A stretch of 64,000 nt of DNA from Neolewinella xylanilytica (GCF_002934605.1 NZ_PTJC01000006.1:744001-808000); one strand, 5' to 3'; numbered from the stretch's first letter, positions 36,745-45,852 are shown. Translations and numbers: made by a program. The notes: generated by a model from the sequence alone, not told the origin.

Positions 36745-38151
36745 CTAAGGTTGTCCACCCCCACTGCCCTTGTCCCGACGTGGACGGCGGCGGCCGAATT
36801 TCTTTTTCGGTTGGTCACCCGTATCCGGAGCCTTTGCCTCGCTGGCGGGGGCCGAAGACGGGGAATTCCCGGAGCGGTTGCTATTGTCACGACTTCTGCC
36901 TCGGCCTTTGCCGCCTTTCTTGTTACCTCCCCGGCCACCTTTGTCGTCTCGGCTTCCTGTGCCCTGGGGCGGTTCGGCATCGGCGAGTTCGTCGGGAAGC
37001 GGGATGCGTCTGACCTTCTTTTCTACCAGTTCTTCAATCCGCTTGAAGCGCTGACGATCTTCCTTGCTGATGAGGGTAATGGCTTCCCCCTCGGCGCTGG
37101 CGCGGGCGGTACGGCCGATGCGGTGCACGTAGTCTTCCGCGTCGCCGGGGACGTCGAAGTTGATCACCAGATCGATGCCGTCGATGTGGATCCCGCGGCT
37201 TAGTACGTCGGTAGCAATGACGATCGGGATCTTTCCGGAACGGAAGTCGCCGAGGCGGTCTTCCCGTTCCTGTTGCTCGAGGTCCGATGAGACGGATTCG
37301 GCTTTGTGTCCCTTACGCTGTAGGCGTCGGGTGAGATCGCGGACGGTTTTCTTGCGCCCGCAAAAGATGAGGATGCGTTCCAGCTCTTTCTTGTCTTCGA
37401 GGATGTGCTCGATGAGGCTGATCTTGGCCCAGTCGGCCACGTCGAAGGCCTTCTGATCGATCTTTTCCGCCGGCTTGGAAATGGCGATGCTGATCTCCAC
37501 CGGGTCTTTTAGAATCTCCTTCGAGAACTTGCGGATCTTGCCCGGCATGGTAGCGGAGTAGAAGAGGATCTGCAGGCCTTCCTTCGGCAGGAGGTCGATA
37601 ATTTTGAGCATGTCATTGACGAAACCCATATCCAGCATCCGGTCCGCTTCGTCGAGCACGAGATGCTTTACACCGCTCAGGTCCGCGTAGCCAAGATCCA
37701 GGTGGGCGATCAGACGCCCTGGGGTAGCGACTACGAGGGGAGCGCCCGTTTTCAGGGCATTCTTTTCCCGTTCCATGCTGTGGCCGTCCCGCCCCCCGTA
37801 GATGGCGATGGACGAGGCCGGCGTATAGAAGCTAAAGCCTTCGAGCTGCCGGTCTACCTGCATGGCCAATTCCCGGGTGGGCTCGAGAATGATGGTATTC
37901 ACCTTCTTTACCGGGTTCCGGGTGAGCTTGTCCAGGATCGGAAGGAGGAAGGCGGCGGTTTTGCCGGTGCCGGTTTGGGCGACCGCGAGTACGTCACGGC
38001 CTTCCAGCGAAGGAGGGATAGCCTGCGCCTGAATGGGCGTGCATTTATCGAAGCCCATATCATCGAGGGCATCCAGTAATTCGTCGACGAGATTGAGTTC
38101 GTCAAAGTAGACAACCTCCTCTTCCGGGGTGTCATTGGGCGTAATATCCAT
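36745..38151 (-). CDS. DEAD-box RNA helicase, RhlE-like
   Basis: 468 residues from the ATG at 38151. Q motif MGFDKCTPIQAQAIP, Walker A AQTGTGKT (residues 58-65), DEAD box VLDEADRMLDMGF, SAT (FYSATMPG) and the C-terminal ATDVLSRGIHIDGIDLVINFD and HRIGRTARA motifs are all intact. The C-terminal 80 residues are basic and Gly/Ser/Asn-rich (GGRGGNKKGGKGRGRSRD), an RNA-binding tail. Unwinds RNA in ribosome assembly or decay. Convergent with the SDR gene. Confidence 0.95.
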   Translation of the reverse strand: MDITPNDTPEEEVVYFDELNLVDELLDALDDMGFDKCTPIQAQAIPPSLEGRDVLAVAQTGTGKTAAFLLPILDKLTRNPVKKVNTIILEPTRELAMQVDRQLEGFSFYTPASSIAIYGGRDGHSMEREKNALKTGAPLVVATPGRLIAHLDLGYADLSGVKHLVLDEADRMLDMGFVNDMLKIIDLLPKEGLQILFYSATMPGKIRKFSKEILKDPVEISIAISKPAEKIDQKAFDVADWAKISLIEHILEDKKELERILIFCGRKKTVRDLTRRLQRKGHKAESVSSDLEQQEREDRLGDFRSGKIPIVIATDVLSRGIHIDGIDLVINFDVPGDAEDYVHRIGRTARASAEGEAITLISKEDRQRFKRIEELVEKKVRRIPLPDELADAEPPQGTGSRDDKGGRGGNKKGGKGRGRSRDNSNRSGNSPSSAPASEAKAPDTGDQPKKKFGRRRPRRDKGSGGGQP

Positions 38152-38255
38152 TGGGGCTTGTTGGGCGCAAGCCATTTTTCTCCGGCCTACGCAATTTATT
38201 TATACCGTGAAGGTAATGATTTAAAACGGCTTGCATACCGGTCAGTCGACCTCGA

Positions 38256-39053
38256 TCATTCGAATTTTGGCTCCCGGTAGTAGATCCGGCTATCCGGCGG
38301 TACGCTCCTTACGATCCAGGTATTCCCGCCGATAATGCTTTTCGTACCGATAACCGTATCGCCCCCGAGGATGGTGGCACCCGCATAGATAATGACCCCG
38401 TCTTCGATGGTCGGGTGTCGTTTCGTACGCGCCATTTCCTTCTTTACGCTGAGGGCCCCGAGGGTCACTCCCTGGTACATTTTAACGTCGCTGCCGATGT
38501 CGACGGTTTCTCCGATAACGATGCCCGTTCCGTGGTCGATGCAAAACCGGCGACCGATCCGGGCACCCGGGTGGATCTCGATACCGGTGTTACCGTGGGC
38601 GATCTCGGTAAGCATCCGGGCCAACAGGCTCACGCCTAGCTCGTGCACGGCATGGGCTATGCGGTAAACCGCGATGGCGTAAAAGCCCGGATAGGTAGTA
38701 ATCACTTCTACCCGGCTCACCGCAGCAGGGTCTCCGGCCAGGATAGCTTCCGCATCTTCCACCAGGCTATCGTAGATACCGGGGAGCCGGGTCTCGAAAG
38801 CGCTACGCACTTCATCCACGCCGGACGCGGCACCCCCCCGCCCCGGCATGCCGGAAAGGATGGAGTACAGTTTTAAATCATTCGTGCGATAGTGGTCGCG
38901 AAAGGCCGCTTCCGACGTGAACTTGAGGGTACTCATTTCCGGGAACAGAAACGCCAGCAACCCGTCCAGCCATTCTTCGATGAGGCGGGGAGAGGGTAGG
39001 GTATTGGCCTGGAGGTGATTCCGGTAGAGCCGCGCGAGAAATTGCTCGTTCAT
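38256..39053 (-). CDS. cysE: Serine O-acetyltransferase
   Basis: 265 residues from the ATG at 39053. N-terminal helical domain followed by a left-handed beta-helix with the SAT signature DHGTGIVIGETVDIGSDV and QGVTLGAL, plus IHPGARIGRRFCIDHG carrying the catalytic His. Makes O-acetylserine for cysteine synthesis. The extended N-terminus and short C-terminus resemble the EpsC-type branch. An intrinsic terminator lies 20 nt upstream of the start, so the gene needs its own start signal or read-through. Confidence 0.93.
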   Translation of the reverse strand: MNEQFLARLYRNHLQANTLPSPRLIEEWLDGLLAFLFPEMSTLKFTSEAAFRDHYRTNDLKLYSILSGMPGRGGAASGVDEVRSAFETRLPGIYDSLVEDAEAILAGDPAAVSRVEVITTYPGFYAIAVYRIAHAVHELGVSLLARMLTEIAHGNTGIEIHPGARIGRRFCIDHGTGIVIGETVDIGSDVKMYQGVTLGALSVKKEMARTKRHPTIEDGVIIYAGATILGGDTVIGTKSIIGGNTWIVRSVPPDSRIYYREPKFE

Positions 39054-39073
39054 AACGGCGGTGAAAATAGCGG

Positions 39074-39104
39074 AAAAATAAAAGGGCCGGCTAAGTGCCG
39101 GCCC
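39074..39104 (-). terminator. Intrinsic terminator of the ECF sigma transcript
   Basis: On the minus strand a perfect 8-bp stem (GGGCCGGC / GCCGGCCC) with a 5-nt loop is followed directly by TTTTATTTTT. It lies 314 nt after the sigma-factor stop and 20 nt before cysE. Confidence 0.85.
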
Positions 39105-39417
39105 CCTGGGATCCAATTTCGATGAAGGGAAATGATCTTCACCGGGAATTGGATAGTGTGAAATATATGGAAGTCGTGGTTAATCTGGAAAATGCATTGT
39201 CAAGTGCTGTTTGCTCCAAAACTTCCTCAAATCGTGTCTGTCCTTAAAATAGTGTCTAAAAGTGTCTGTTGTAAAAGCGTCTAAAAGTGTCTGTGTAATA
39301 GTGCGTCAAAGTCTCTCAAATAAATCCTAGTGTCTCAAACTAGTTAGATACTCTGGTCTCTCAAGCGTAATAGTTAGTTTCAGGAATTTGCTCTGTATAG
39401 GTCGGTAGGGCCGAGGC
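39105..39417 (-). other. AT-rich 3' region of the ECF sigma gene with short direct repeats
   Basis: About 310 nt with no open frame, clearly lower in GC than its surroundings. Contains two 25-nt-spaced copies of GTCTAAAAGTGTCTGT (plus-strand 39254-39269 and 39279-39294) and several looser TGTCT/CTCAAA words. Bounded on the sigma side by the stop codon and on the other by the terminator, so it would be the 3' untranslated region of the sigma mRNA or a small RNA made from it. Confidence 0.5.
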
Positions 39418-39921
39418 CTAGTTTCTGCTGCCGATCATACCCTTCATTTTCTGGCGGGCCAGGAAGATGCGGCTCTTGACGGTGCCGATAGGGATGTTCA
39501 GGTGGGCGGCAATCTCTTTGTATTCGTAACCGCGGTAAAACATCAGGAAGGGTACACTGTAGATTTCCCCGATCGTGCTCATCATGCGGTTAAGCTCTTT
39601 AAGGCGCATGTCATGCTCGCCCTGGTTAGGGATAGCACTGGTGCTTTCGAGTGCGAAAGTGAAAGTCTCAATGGGTTGGTTCACGTGCTTGCGGCTTTTT
39701 TCCTTGCGGTAGCGGTTGATATAAGTGTTGCGCATGATGGTAGATACCCAGCTTTTAAAGTTGGTGCCCATCGTGAATTTATCGCGGTGACGGTAGGCAC
39801 GCATGCTGGTTTCTTGCATCAGGTCCTGAGCATCTTGGTGGTTACGCGTCAGGCGAAGCGCAAAAGAGAATAACAGGTTCTCAAGTTTGTTAATCTCCTG
39901 GGTAAATTCTTGGTTAGTCAT
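39418..39921 (-). CDS. ECF RNA polymerase sigma factor
   Basis: 167 residues. Region 2 is NLLFSFALRLTRNHQDAQDLMQETSMRAYRHRDKF...NFKSWVSTIMRNTYINRYRK, including the DAxDLxQET and WxxTIxRN core. Region 4 is IYSVPFLMFYRGYEYKEIAAHLNIPIGTVKSRIFLARQKMK. No anti-sigma gene is adjacent. The coding sequence is poorer in GC than its neighbours, with more AAA and TTT codons, which may indicate high expression or recent arrival. It has a good promoter and a long 3' region ending in an intrinsic terminator. Confidence 0.95.
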   Translation of the reverse strand: MTNQEFTQEINKLENLLFSFALRLTRNHQDAQDLMQETSMRAYRHRDKFTMGTNFKSWVSTIMRNTYINRYRKEKSRKHVNQPIETFTFALESTSAIPNQGEHDMRLKELNRMMSTIGEIYSVPFLMFYRGYEYKEIAAHLNIPIGTVKSRIFLARQKMKGMIGSRN

Positions 39922-39997
39922 AGTGCTGATAGCTTACTGTTATAATGTTTGCGGTCTAACCCGCGGTTACTCGCCATAGAGATATCAAATGGCGTGC

Positions 39998-40026
39998 CAA
40001 AATTATAACTAGCTAAAAAACAGCAA
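39998..40026 (-). promoter_or_regulatory. Promoter of ECF sigma gene (TTG-N18-TAATTTTG)
   Basis: Minus strand: TTG at 40026-40024, 18-nt spacer, TAATTTTG at 40005-39998. Both elements fit the Bacteroidota -33/-7 consensus. Predicted transcription start is about 70 nt before the sigma ATG at 39921. Confidence 0.55.
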
Positions 40027-40080
40027 CTTATGTATTTACCCCTTCCGTTCCGGGCGTACTACATTTAGGCGACTGACTAT

Positions 40081-40101
40081 ATACAATCATTATGATTGTA
40101 T
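40081..40101. repeat. Perfect 21-bp AT-rich palindrome
   Basis: ATACAATCAT, a single T, then ATGATTGTAT: two exact 10-bp arms. It lies 3 nt after the DUF4920 stop, where a terminator could be, but with no T-run and an effective loop of only a few nt. It could equally be a protein-binding site for the sigma promoter 55 nt away. Confidence 0.6.
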
Positions 40102-40104
40102 GGC

Positions 40105-40578
40105 CTATTCCGGTAGCACCCGAACCCCCTCCGCCAGGAAGCGGAGTTCGCTGCGGGGCTCGGTAATGGCGGCGATTTCCGTTTCGGACTGGCCCGCGTC
40201 CGCTGCGAAGTGACGGAGCTCCTCCACCGGAGTTAGTTGGGTATAGGCCATGCCATGCATAAGGACTTCCTTGCCACCGATGTCCTTGGGCACAAAAAAA
40301 CCGTAATCCCGGAAGGTTACGGTCATTTCCTGGCCGTTGCCAGCCGTGAGCGTCATCCAGCATCCTTTGGCCTGGCAGACTTCATTAACGGTCCCGCGTA
40401 GGGTGGTGCGGACGGAGTCCCTGAGGGCTTCTTGCCCGTAGGTTGCCAGCAGGGACTCCGCCGGCCGCACGTCGGTGGTAGAAAACTCCGCGCCGTAGAA
40501 TGCTTCGGTAGGGGCTTCCGTCTCGGTAGCGCAATGATTGAGAGCGAGGGAAAGTCCGAGGAGGAGCACGAGGCGCAT
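40105..40578 (-). CDS. DUF4920 lipoprotein
   Basis: 157 residues. Lipobox-like LALNHCATE (Cys near 16). Contains the DUF4920 core TLRGTVNEVCQAKGCWMTLTAGNGQEMTVTFRDYGFFVPKDIGGKEVLMHGMAY, including the conserved VCQxKGCWM with two Cys that may bind metal or form a disulphide. Small OB-like domain of unknown function, frequent in Bacteroidota. The SPOR-like gene lies 10 nt upstream on the same strand. Confidence 0.87.
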   Translation of the reverse strand: MRLVLLLGLSLALNHCATETEAPTEAFYGAEFSTTDVRPAESLLATYGQEALRDSVRTTLRGTVNEVCQAKGCWMTLTAGNGQEMTVTFRDYGFFVPKDIGGKEVLMHGMAYTQLTPVEELRHFAADAGQSETEIAAITEPRSELRFLAEGVRVLPE

Positions 40579-40588
40579 AGGAGGTAAA

Positions 40589-40978
40589 TTATTGGTAAGC
40601 TACCAGATCGGTAATGTAGCTGTCACCGTATCCGGCGTCTTCCAGGGTTTTCTGTAGGGCGACCGCTTCGTCACGGTTGGTGAAGCTTTCGCGGCTTTCT
40701 ACGACCCAAACCTGTTCGCATGGGCGGTAACGCGCTACTAAGGTAGGGTGAAAGGGATATTCGGCGGGGTCGGTGTACCGCAGAATGGCCACCTGCACCT
40801 TATACTCGGTAGTCGGGGTAGTGGAAAATTTGGGTAAGGAGGGAGCGGATTCGCCTCCGGGCACACCAGCCTCGCCGTAGGTGGCAGGTGCTTCCTCACA
40901 GTAGGATGGTTTGGCTTCGGTTTGGGCGGTCAGGGCGCTACAGCTTAAAGCCAGGAAGAAAAGGATAGGATATCGCAT
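40589..40978 (-). CDS. Small exported protein with SPOR-like domain
   Basis: 129 residues from the ATG at 40978 (MRYPILFFLALSCSALTAQ, signal peptide). Residues about 58-128 read YKVQVAILRYTDPAEYPFHP...VWVVESRESFTNRDEAVALQKTLEDAGYGDSYITDLVAY. The beta-alpha-beta pattern with a helix of alternating charge and AGYGDSYITD resembles SPOR domains, which bind denuded peptidoglycan. Followed after 10 nt by the DUF4920 gene, so probably one transcript. Confidence 0.65.
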   Translation of the reverse strand: MRYPILFFLALSCSALTAQTEAKPSYCEEAPATYGEAGVPGGESAPSLPKFSTTPTTEYKVQVAILRYTDPAEYPFHPTLVARYRPCEQVWVVESRESFTNRDEAVALQKTLEDAGYGDSYITDLVAYQ

Positions 40979-41065
40979 ATTCGGAACAGTAAGGGTAATG
41001 GAAAAGTATCGCTTGATGTGAAAGAGAAAAATGTCTAGCGACCCCAATTGTTCGGTAGGCGAATG

Positions 41066-43021
41066 TTATCCCCCGTACATAGTGACTACAATGTCCACCC
41101 TACGATTCAACTTTTTTTCCCGCTGGCCGGCGATCTCTCCTTTTCCTTCCTCGATTACGATCAGTGCGGGGTTGATACCGAGCTTCCGCAGGTAAGCTCC
41201 GACGGCTTCCGCCCGGTTCTGGCTGAGCCGCATATTGTAATCCACCGCACCGGTCTCGTCGGTAAATCCGATAAGGGCGATGGAGGCGATCCGCTCGCGA
41301 TCCAGGGAATCGGCAAACACCCGCAGGGCGCTTTGCTGCTCGGAAGTGAGTTCGTATTCCTCGAAGGCGAAAAGGGCCTGCAAGGTTTCCGTATAGGTCT
41401 CCCGGGGTTTTACTTCAGGCTCGGGGGGCGGCGGTGCGCCGGATTTGGTCAAGGGCAGGTTGATCCGGTAGGGCGTGGTATTGTCCCAGCGGGGAATGGA
41501 AAAGGTATGTCGGTAGGGATCGTAGGCCGCGTTATCCACCTGTAGGGTTAGCGGCGCATCGGGTGGCGCACAGATGAAGAAACGACCGGCGTAATTCGTG
41601 CGAAATACGTCTCCACCGGCTACGGGCACTTCCTGGTTGGCGATCGGTTCCCCGGTGAGGCTATCGGTCACGAAGCCACTTACGTACGTGACTTCCTTGC
41701 CGGTCAGTTCCTCGTTAAGCGTGAAACTATAAATGTCTAATCCCCCCATGCCCCCGGCCCGGTCGCTAGCGAAAAAGCCCTGCCGGCCATCGGCGGATAA
41801 GTGAAAGCCGAGTTCCCGCGCCGGGCTGTTGACGGGCGGTCCGATGTTCATGGCCTTGCTCCACCGTTCCCGGCTGGGATCCCAGCGGCTGTAAAAGATG
41901 TCCTGATCGCCAAGGCTCTCGTGGCCCATGCTGGAGAAGTAGAGCGTTTCGGCATCGTTGCTAAGAAAAGGAGCCTCCTCGTCGTAGGGGGTATTTACGC
42001 CGGCCCCCAGATTAATGGGTTCGGACCAGCTGCCATCCGGCAATCGATAACAGCGGTACAGGTCACTTCCGCCGATGCCTCCGGGGCGGGTGCTCGCAAA
42101 GAAGAGTTGCCGGCCATCGCAGCTGATGGCCGCCTGGGAATCCCAGGTAGGGGAATTCAGGTAGTTCGGCAGTTGCTCGGTATGCTCGATACGCCCGTCG
42201 ATGAGCACGCCGGAATGAATGTCGCAGCCGCCGCCGCCCTCGTTTTCGTGGCAGAGGGTGAAAAAGATGGTTTCGCCGTCACGTACCAGCGTACACATCC
42301 CCTCCGGTTGCTGGGTATTGAAGGTGCCGAAACGGGATGTCCGGAACTTACCCGTCGTGCCGCGGCGTTTGGCGGTGATCAGGTCTTCGTCGCCGCGGGA
42401 TTCCTGCCGGGTGTACAGCACCCCCGTCAGGTCGTTGGTGAAAAAGGGGAAATAGTCGTTGTCCTCGCTGTTGATCGGCGCCCCCATATTCAATAGGTTG
42501 GTGGCGTTGACGTAGTTGGTGCTGTCGGCGGAAATCTGCGCTGACAGAATACTCCGGTCGAGGTCCTGATCTACTATGCGTTGCTCGGTGGCCATCTCCT
42601 GATCGCCCATCAGCCCGAAGGCACCGCGATCCCGATCCTGTAGTGCTTGAAAGCGCTGGAAATAGTCGAGGGCCTGACGGGCATCCCCCGCCTGGAGGTA
42701 AGCCTCCCCAAGCTGAAAGTATAATAAGCGCGAGAAGGTGGAATCTGCCTCCAGTACGGTCCGGTAGGATTCGATGGCGCAGTCAAAGTCCTTTTGCAAA
42801 CCGCACACCGTACCCAGGGAACGAACACCGGGTAAGAACGTCGGGTCGTAATCGGCGGCTTGCTGCAACCGCTTGGCTGCCCGGCTCAGCTTTCCGTCCA
42901 GAATGTATTGCATGCCGTCGTCGAAGGCCTCCACGGCGCGAAGCCGGTCGCGCGACTGGCCGAAAACGGACCGGCTGCCGAACAAGATCAGGGCCAAAAC
43001 GATTAGATGAGCGGTCCGCAT
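41066..43021 (-). CDS. TPR-PD40-carboxypeptidase-like-OmpA protein (PorE-like architecture)
   Basis: 651 residues with signal peptide (MRTAHLIVLALILFGSRSVFGQ) and no lipobox. TPR-like repeats at about 25-140, PD40 propeller blades at about 190-430 (PTWDSQAAISCDGRQLFFASTRPGG; SADGRQGFFASDRAGG), a carboxypeptidase-regulatory fold at 435-520, and an OmpA C-terminal domain (ALIGFTDETGAVDYNMRLSQNRAEAVGAYL) that binds peptidoglycan. This domain order is that of PorE, a type IX secretion accessory protein. The same order is common in Bacteroidota, so a secretion role is only possible, and the lack of a lipobox differs from PorE. Confidence 0.88.
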   Translation of the reverse strand: MRTAHLIVLALILFGSRSVFGQSRDRLRAVEAFDDGMQYILDGKLSRAAKRLQQAADYDPTFLPGVRSLGTVCGLQKDFDCAIESYRTVLEADSTFSRLLYFQLGEAYLQAGDARQALDYFQRFQALQDRDRGAFGLMGDQEMATEQRIVDQDLDRSILSAQISADSTNYVNATNLLNMGAPINSEDNDYFPFFTNDLTGVLYTRQESRGDEDLITAKRRGTTGKFRTSRFGTFNTQQPEGMCTLVRDGETIFFTLCHENEGGGGCDIHSGVLIDGRIEHTEQLPNYLNSPTWDSQAAISCDGRQLFFASTRPGGIGGSDLYRCYRLPDGSWSEPINLGAGVNTPYDEEAPFLSNDAETLYFSSMGHESLGDQDIFYSRWDPSRERWSKAMNIGPPVNSPARELGFHLSADGRQGFFASDRAGGMGGLDIYSFTLNEELTGKEVTYVSGFVTDSLTGEPIANQEVPVAGGDVFRTNYAGRFFICAPPDAPLTLQVDNAAYDPYRHTFSIPRWDNTTPYRINLPLTKSGAPPPPEPEVKPRETYTETLQALFAFEEYELTSEQQSALRVFADSLDRERIASIALIGFTDETGAVDYNMRLSQNRAEAVGAYLRKLGINPALIVIEEGKGEIAGQREKKLNRRVDIVVTMYGG

Positions 43022-43188
43022 ATATTCGGGACTGGGGGCAAGCCTACCAAAGCTTGGGCTCCGCCCGAAGACGGAGCCACAAGTACAATGAGTGCATTAG
43101 TAAACTATCGCCGCTAATGTAAGACTTTTTCGAACTATTCCCCCGACCGTGCCAAGAGTGGCCGGTTGGGGTGATTCATTGTACGTGT

Positions 43189-44115
43189 ATGCAAATTATT
43201 CGGATCATCCTTTTGGGATTGCTCCTGCAGGCCTGTAACGTTGGCAACGATTCCAACATTGTTGCCGATTCCACCACAGTAGCTTCCGGAACGGGCGCTT
43301 TCTCCGGAGAATTGCCCGATTATTGGTACCGAGGCGAGGCCGAGATCACGACTTATGATCTGACCCAGGCGCGCTACGGCGAACTACGGGAGGGAGAAGC
43401 CGTACTCATACAGGTAAGCGAACCCTTTCTGGCCGATCGCCAGGTAAAGGATGAAGGCGAAGCGGAGGCGGGAGCCGCTGCGTCGGCTTCCGTACTGAAG
43501 ACCAACCTGATCCGGCGCTTCGTGACCGGGATCTACGATTATTCGCTCATGACCTCCGTGTTCACCCCCACCGACGGTCGGGCTTATCCCCATACGTTGA
43601 AAGTGACGACCAGCTCACAGGACTGGTGCGGCCAGAGTTACACCCAGTTGAATTATGCCGGCGACGATACCTGGCGCATGCAACTTCGTAGTTACTTCGA
43701 ACGGGAAGGGGATCGGGAGGAACCCCTGGCGGCCGACTTTTTGGAAGACGAAGTGTTCAACCGCATCCGCATCGGCGGGGCACTGCCGGAGGGCACCTTC
43801 CGGGTAATTCCGAATACCGGCTATCTCCTCATGACCCATCAGCCCTACGTCGCCGCTACGGCCCGGGCATCCACAACCAATCTGGGAGACAGTTTACGCA
43901 CCTACGTACTCGAATACTTGGAGCTTCCCAGACGGCTGGAAGTCACTTACGAAACTGCTTCCCCGTACATTATCCGCCAGTGGACGGAAACCTACCCCAG
44001 TGGCGGCACCGAGCTCACCACCACTGCTACGCTCCGCCGGCAGCGCACGGAAGCTTACTGGTCGCAGAACGCGAACGCCAACCAGCCACTGCGTGCCGAA
44101 TTGGGGTTGGAGTAG
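43189..44115 (+). CDS. Conserved Bacteroidota lipoprotein, unknown (often mislabelled Maf)
   Basis: 308 residues from the ATG at 43189, which places the lipobox correctly (LLGLLLQACNVG, Cys near 16); an upstream GTG is less likely. WYRGEAEITTYDLTQARYGELREGEAVLIQVSEPF, TSSQDWCGQSYTQLN and WTETYPSG match a widespread family of about 300-residue lipoproteins in this phylum. Databases often call them septum formation inhibitor Maf although they have no similarity to Maf nucleotide pyrophosphatases. Function unknown; probably anchored in a membrane. Confidence 0.8.
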   Translation: MQIIRIILLGLLLQACNVGNDSNIVADSTTVASGTGAFSGELPDYWYRGEAEITTYDLTQARYGELREGEAVLIQVSEPFLADRQVKDEGEAEAGAAASASVLKTNLIRRFVTGIYDYSLMTSVFTPTDGRAYPHTLKVTTSSQDWCGQSYTQLNYAGDDTWRMQLRSYFEREGDREEPLAADFLEDEVFNRIRIGGALPEGTFRVIPNTGYLLMTHQPYVAATARASTTNLGDSLRTYVLEYLELPRRLEVTYETASPYIIRQWTETYPSGGTELTTTATLRRQRTEAYWSQNANANQPLRAELGLE

Positions 44116-44161
44116 CACAATTTTACCGCCCCATCGTTAGCCAACTACAACGATCCCGTCT

Positions 44162-44908
44162 ATGTACCGAGCGTTAACGCTGCTTTATTTCATTCTTGCC
44201 CTACTGGTCAGTCAGTTGTTGCCGGCCCAAGGCCTGCAACCCTACAACCCGAGTAACACCACGAATGCCGTCCTTCTGGGGCTCGGCGGCAGCCTGACCA
44301 CGACCTCCGTATTGCTCGACCGCCGGGTCGTGCCACTAACGGAGGACGACATCAGCATCCTGGAAATCGACCGCATTCCCGGTATCGACATGTTCAGTAC
44401 CCGCCACCTCAGCCTTAGGGCGGACGAAGCGACCGACAAACTGCTTCTCGCCAGTTTCGCCAGCCCTTTCTTCCTTCTCCTCGATCGACCTGGGCGGGAT
44501 AACTTTAATGAAATAGCCATGGTCGTTTTTCAGGGAGCCATGATTAATGCGGGCCTCAACAACCTGACTAAGGTGCTCGTGCGCCGGCCCCGCCCTTACA
44601 ATTACAACCCGGACGCGCCCCTGGATACCAAGATGCGAAAAACCAGCCGCTACTCCTTCTTCAGCGGCCACAGCGCTACTACCGCCTACTTTGCCATCAC
44701 CTCGGCCAAGCTGTACAATGATTTGCATCCCAACAGCAGCGCCCGTCCCTACGTATGGTTAGGCGCCGCATTACTGCCGGCTGCCGTGAGCTACGGACGG
44801 ATGCGTGCGGGCCGCCATTTTTTCACCGACGTACTGGTAGGCACGGCCGTTGGCACAATTATTGCGCTCGTAGTACCGACCCTCCACCGTGGTGACGGCG
44901 AAAATTAG
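44162..44908 (+). CDS. PAP2-superfamily phosphatase with signal peptide
   Basis: 248 residues. Signal peptide (ending LLPAQG), then several hydrophobic helices. The three phosphatase motifs are present in order: KVLVRRPRP, FFSGHSATT, and SYGRMRAGRHFFTDVLVG. Dephosphorylates lipid phosphates such as undecaprenyl or phosphatidic acid on the outer face of the inner membrane, or acts as an outer-membrane lipid phosphatase. Followed by cbpA after 8 nt, so possibly one operon. Confidence 0.92.
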   Translation: MYRALTLLYFILALLVSQLLPAQGLQPYNPSNTTNAVLLGLGGSLTTTSVLLDRRVVPLTEDDISILEIDRIPGIDMFSTRHLSLRADEATDKLLLASFASPFFLLLDRPGRDNFNEIAMVVFQGAMINAGLNNLTKVLVRRPRPYNYNPDAPLDTKMRKTSRYSFFSGHSATTAYFAITSAKLYNDLHPNSSARPYVWLGAALLPAAVSYGRMRAGRHFFTDVLVGTAVGTIIALVVPTLHRGDGEN

Positions 44909-44916
44909 CGATCCTC

Positions 44917-45834
44917 ATGGCCCAATTCATTGATTACTACCAGACGCTCGGCGTCGATAAAACCGCCGACGAAAAGCAACTGAAAAAAGCATTTCGGAAG
45001 CTGGCCCGGAAGTACCACCCCGACGTAGCGCCCGACGACGCGGAGGCGGAGCAAAAGTTCAAGGCTGTCAACGAGGCGTACGCCGTGCTTTCCGACCCGG
45101 AAAAACGCGCCAAATACGATAAGTACGGCAAGGATTGGGAGCACGCCGAGGCTTTCGAGCAGGCCCGTCAACAACGGGGGAATGCCACGGGCGGATTTGC
45201 CGGCGGCAATCCCTTCGGCGGGGAGTATACCTACACCTCCGGCGGCGAAGGAGCTGACTTTTCGGACTTTTTCCGCGATATGTTTGGCGGCGGGGGCGCG
45301 GGTGCAAGGTTTGGCGGCCAAAGTAGAGCCTTCCGGGGGCGAGACATCGAGGCCGAACTACACGTCGACCTGCAGGATGTGCTGGAAGACAATAAGCAGA
45401 TCCTCACGGTTAACGGCAAGCAACTCCGGGTAACCATTCCGGCCGGGGTGGAGGACGGACAAACCCTTCGGCTGCGCGGACAAGGAAGTCCCGGTGCCGG
45501 GGGCGGTCCCGCCGGTGATCTTTTCATCACCTTCCGGGTAAACACACCGCCCGCCTACCGGCGCGAAGGAGCCGACCTGTATAAGTCGGTAGAGGTCGAT
45601 CTATACACGATGCTCCTCGGGGGGAAAATCACCGTCGATACGCCCACCGGGGCGGTAAATCTTCCGGTAGCGGCAAACACACCCAACGGAAAACGGGTAC
45701 GATTGAAGGGCAAGGGGCTACCCGAATACAAGGGGCAGGCGAGCGGCGATCTCTACCTGGAGCTGACCGTCCGACTCCCCGCAAGCCTGTCCGGGGAAGA
45801 AAAGGAAACCTTTGAGCGACTGGCCGGTCGCTAG
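44917..45834 (+). CDS. cbpA: DnaJ-like co-chaperone CbpA
   Basis: 305 residues. J domain at 1-70 with the HPD motif (YHPDVAPDDAEAEQKF) that stimulates DnaK. A Gly/Phe-rich linker (GGFAGGNPFGGEY, MFGGGGAGARFGG) follows, then two C-terminal substrate-binding beta domains (VTIPAGVEDGQTLRLRGQG; ANTPNGKRVRLKGKGLP). There is no Cys-rich zinc domain, so it is of the CbpA type rather than DnaJ. Immediately followed by the CbpM modulator gene. Confidence 0.94.
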   Translation: MAQFIDYYQTLGVDKTADEKQLKKAFRKLARKYHPDVAPDDAEAEQKFKAVNEAYAVLSDPEKRAKYDKYGKDWEHAEAFEQARQQRGNATGGFAGGNPFGGEYTYTSGGEGADFSDFFRDMFGGGGAGARFGGQSRAFRGRDIEAELHVDLQDVLEDNKQILTVNGKQLRVTIPAGVEDGQTLRLRGQGSPGAGGGPAGDLFITFRVNTPPAYRREGADLYKSVEVDLYTMLLGGKITVDTPTGAVNLPVAANTPNGKRVRLKGKGLPEYKGQASGDLYLELTVRLPASLSGEEKETFERLAGR

Positions 45835-45852
45835 CCAAGACAACCGAAGCAT

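Noticed and set aside
43189-44115. Maf septum-formation inhibitor
   Set aside because: The common database label is not supported; the protein is an exported lipoprotein without the Maf nucleotide pyrophosphatase motifs.
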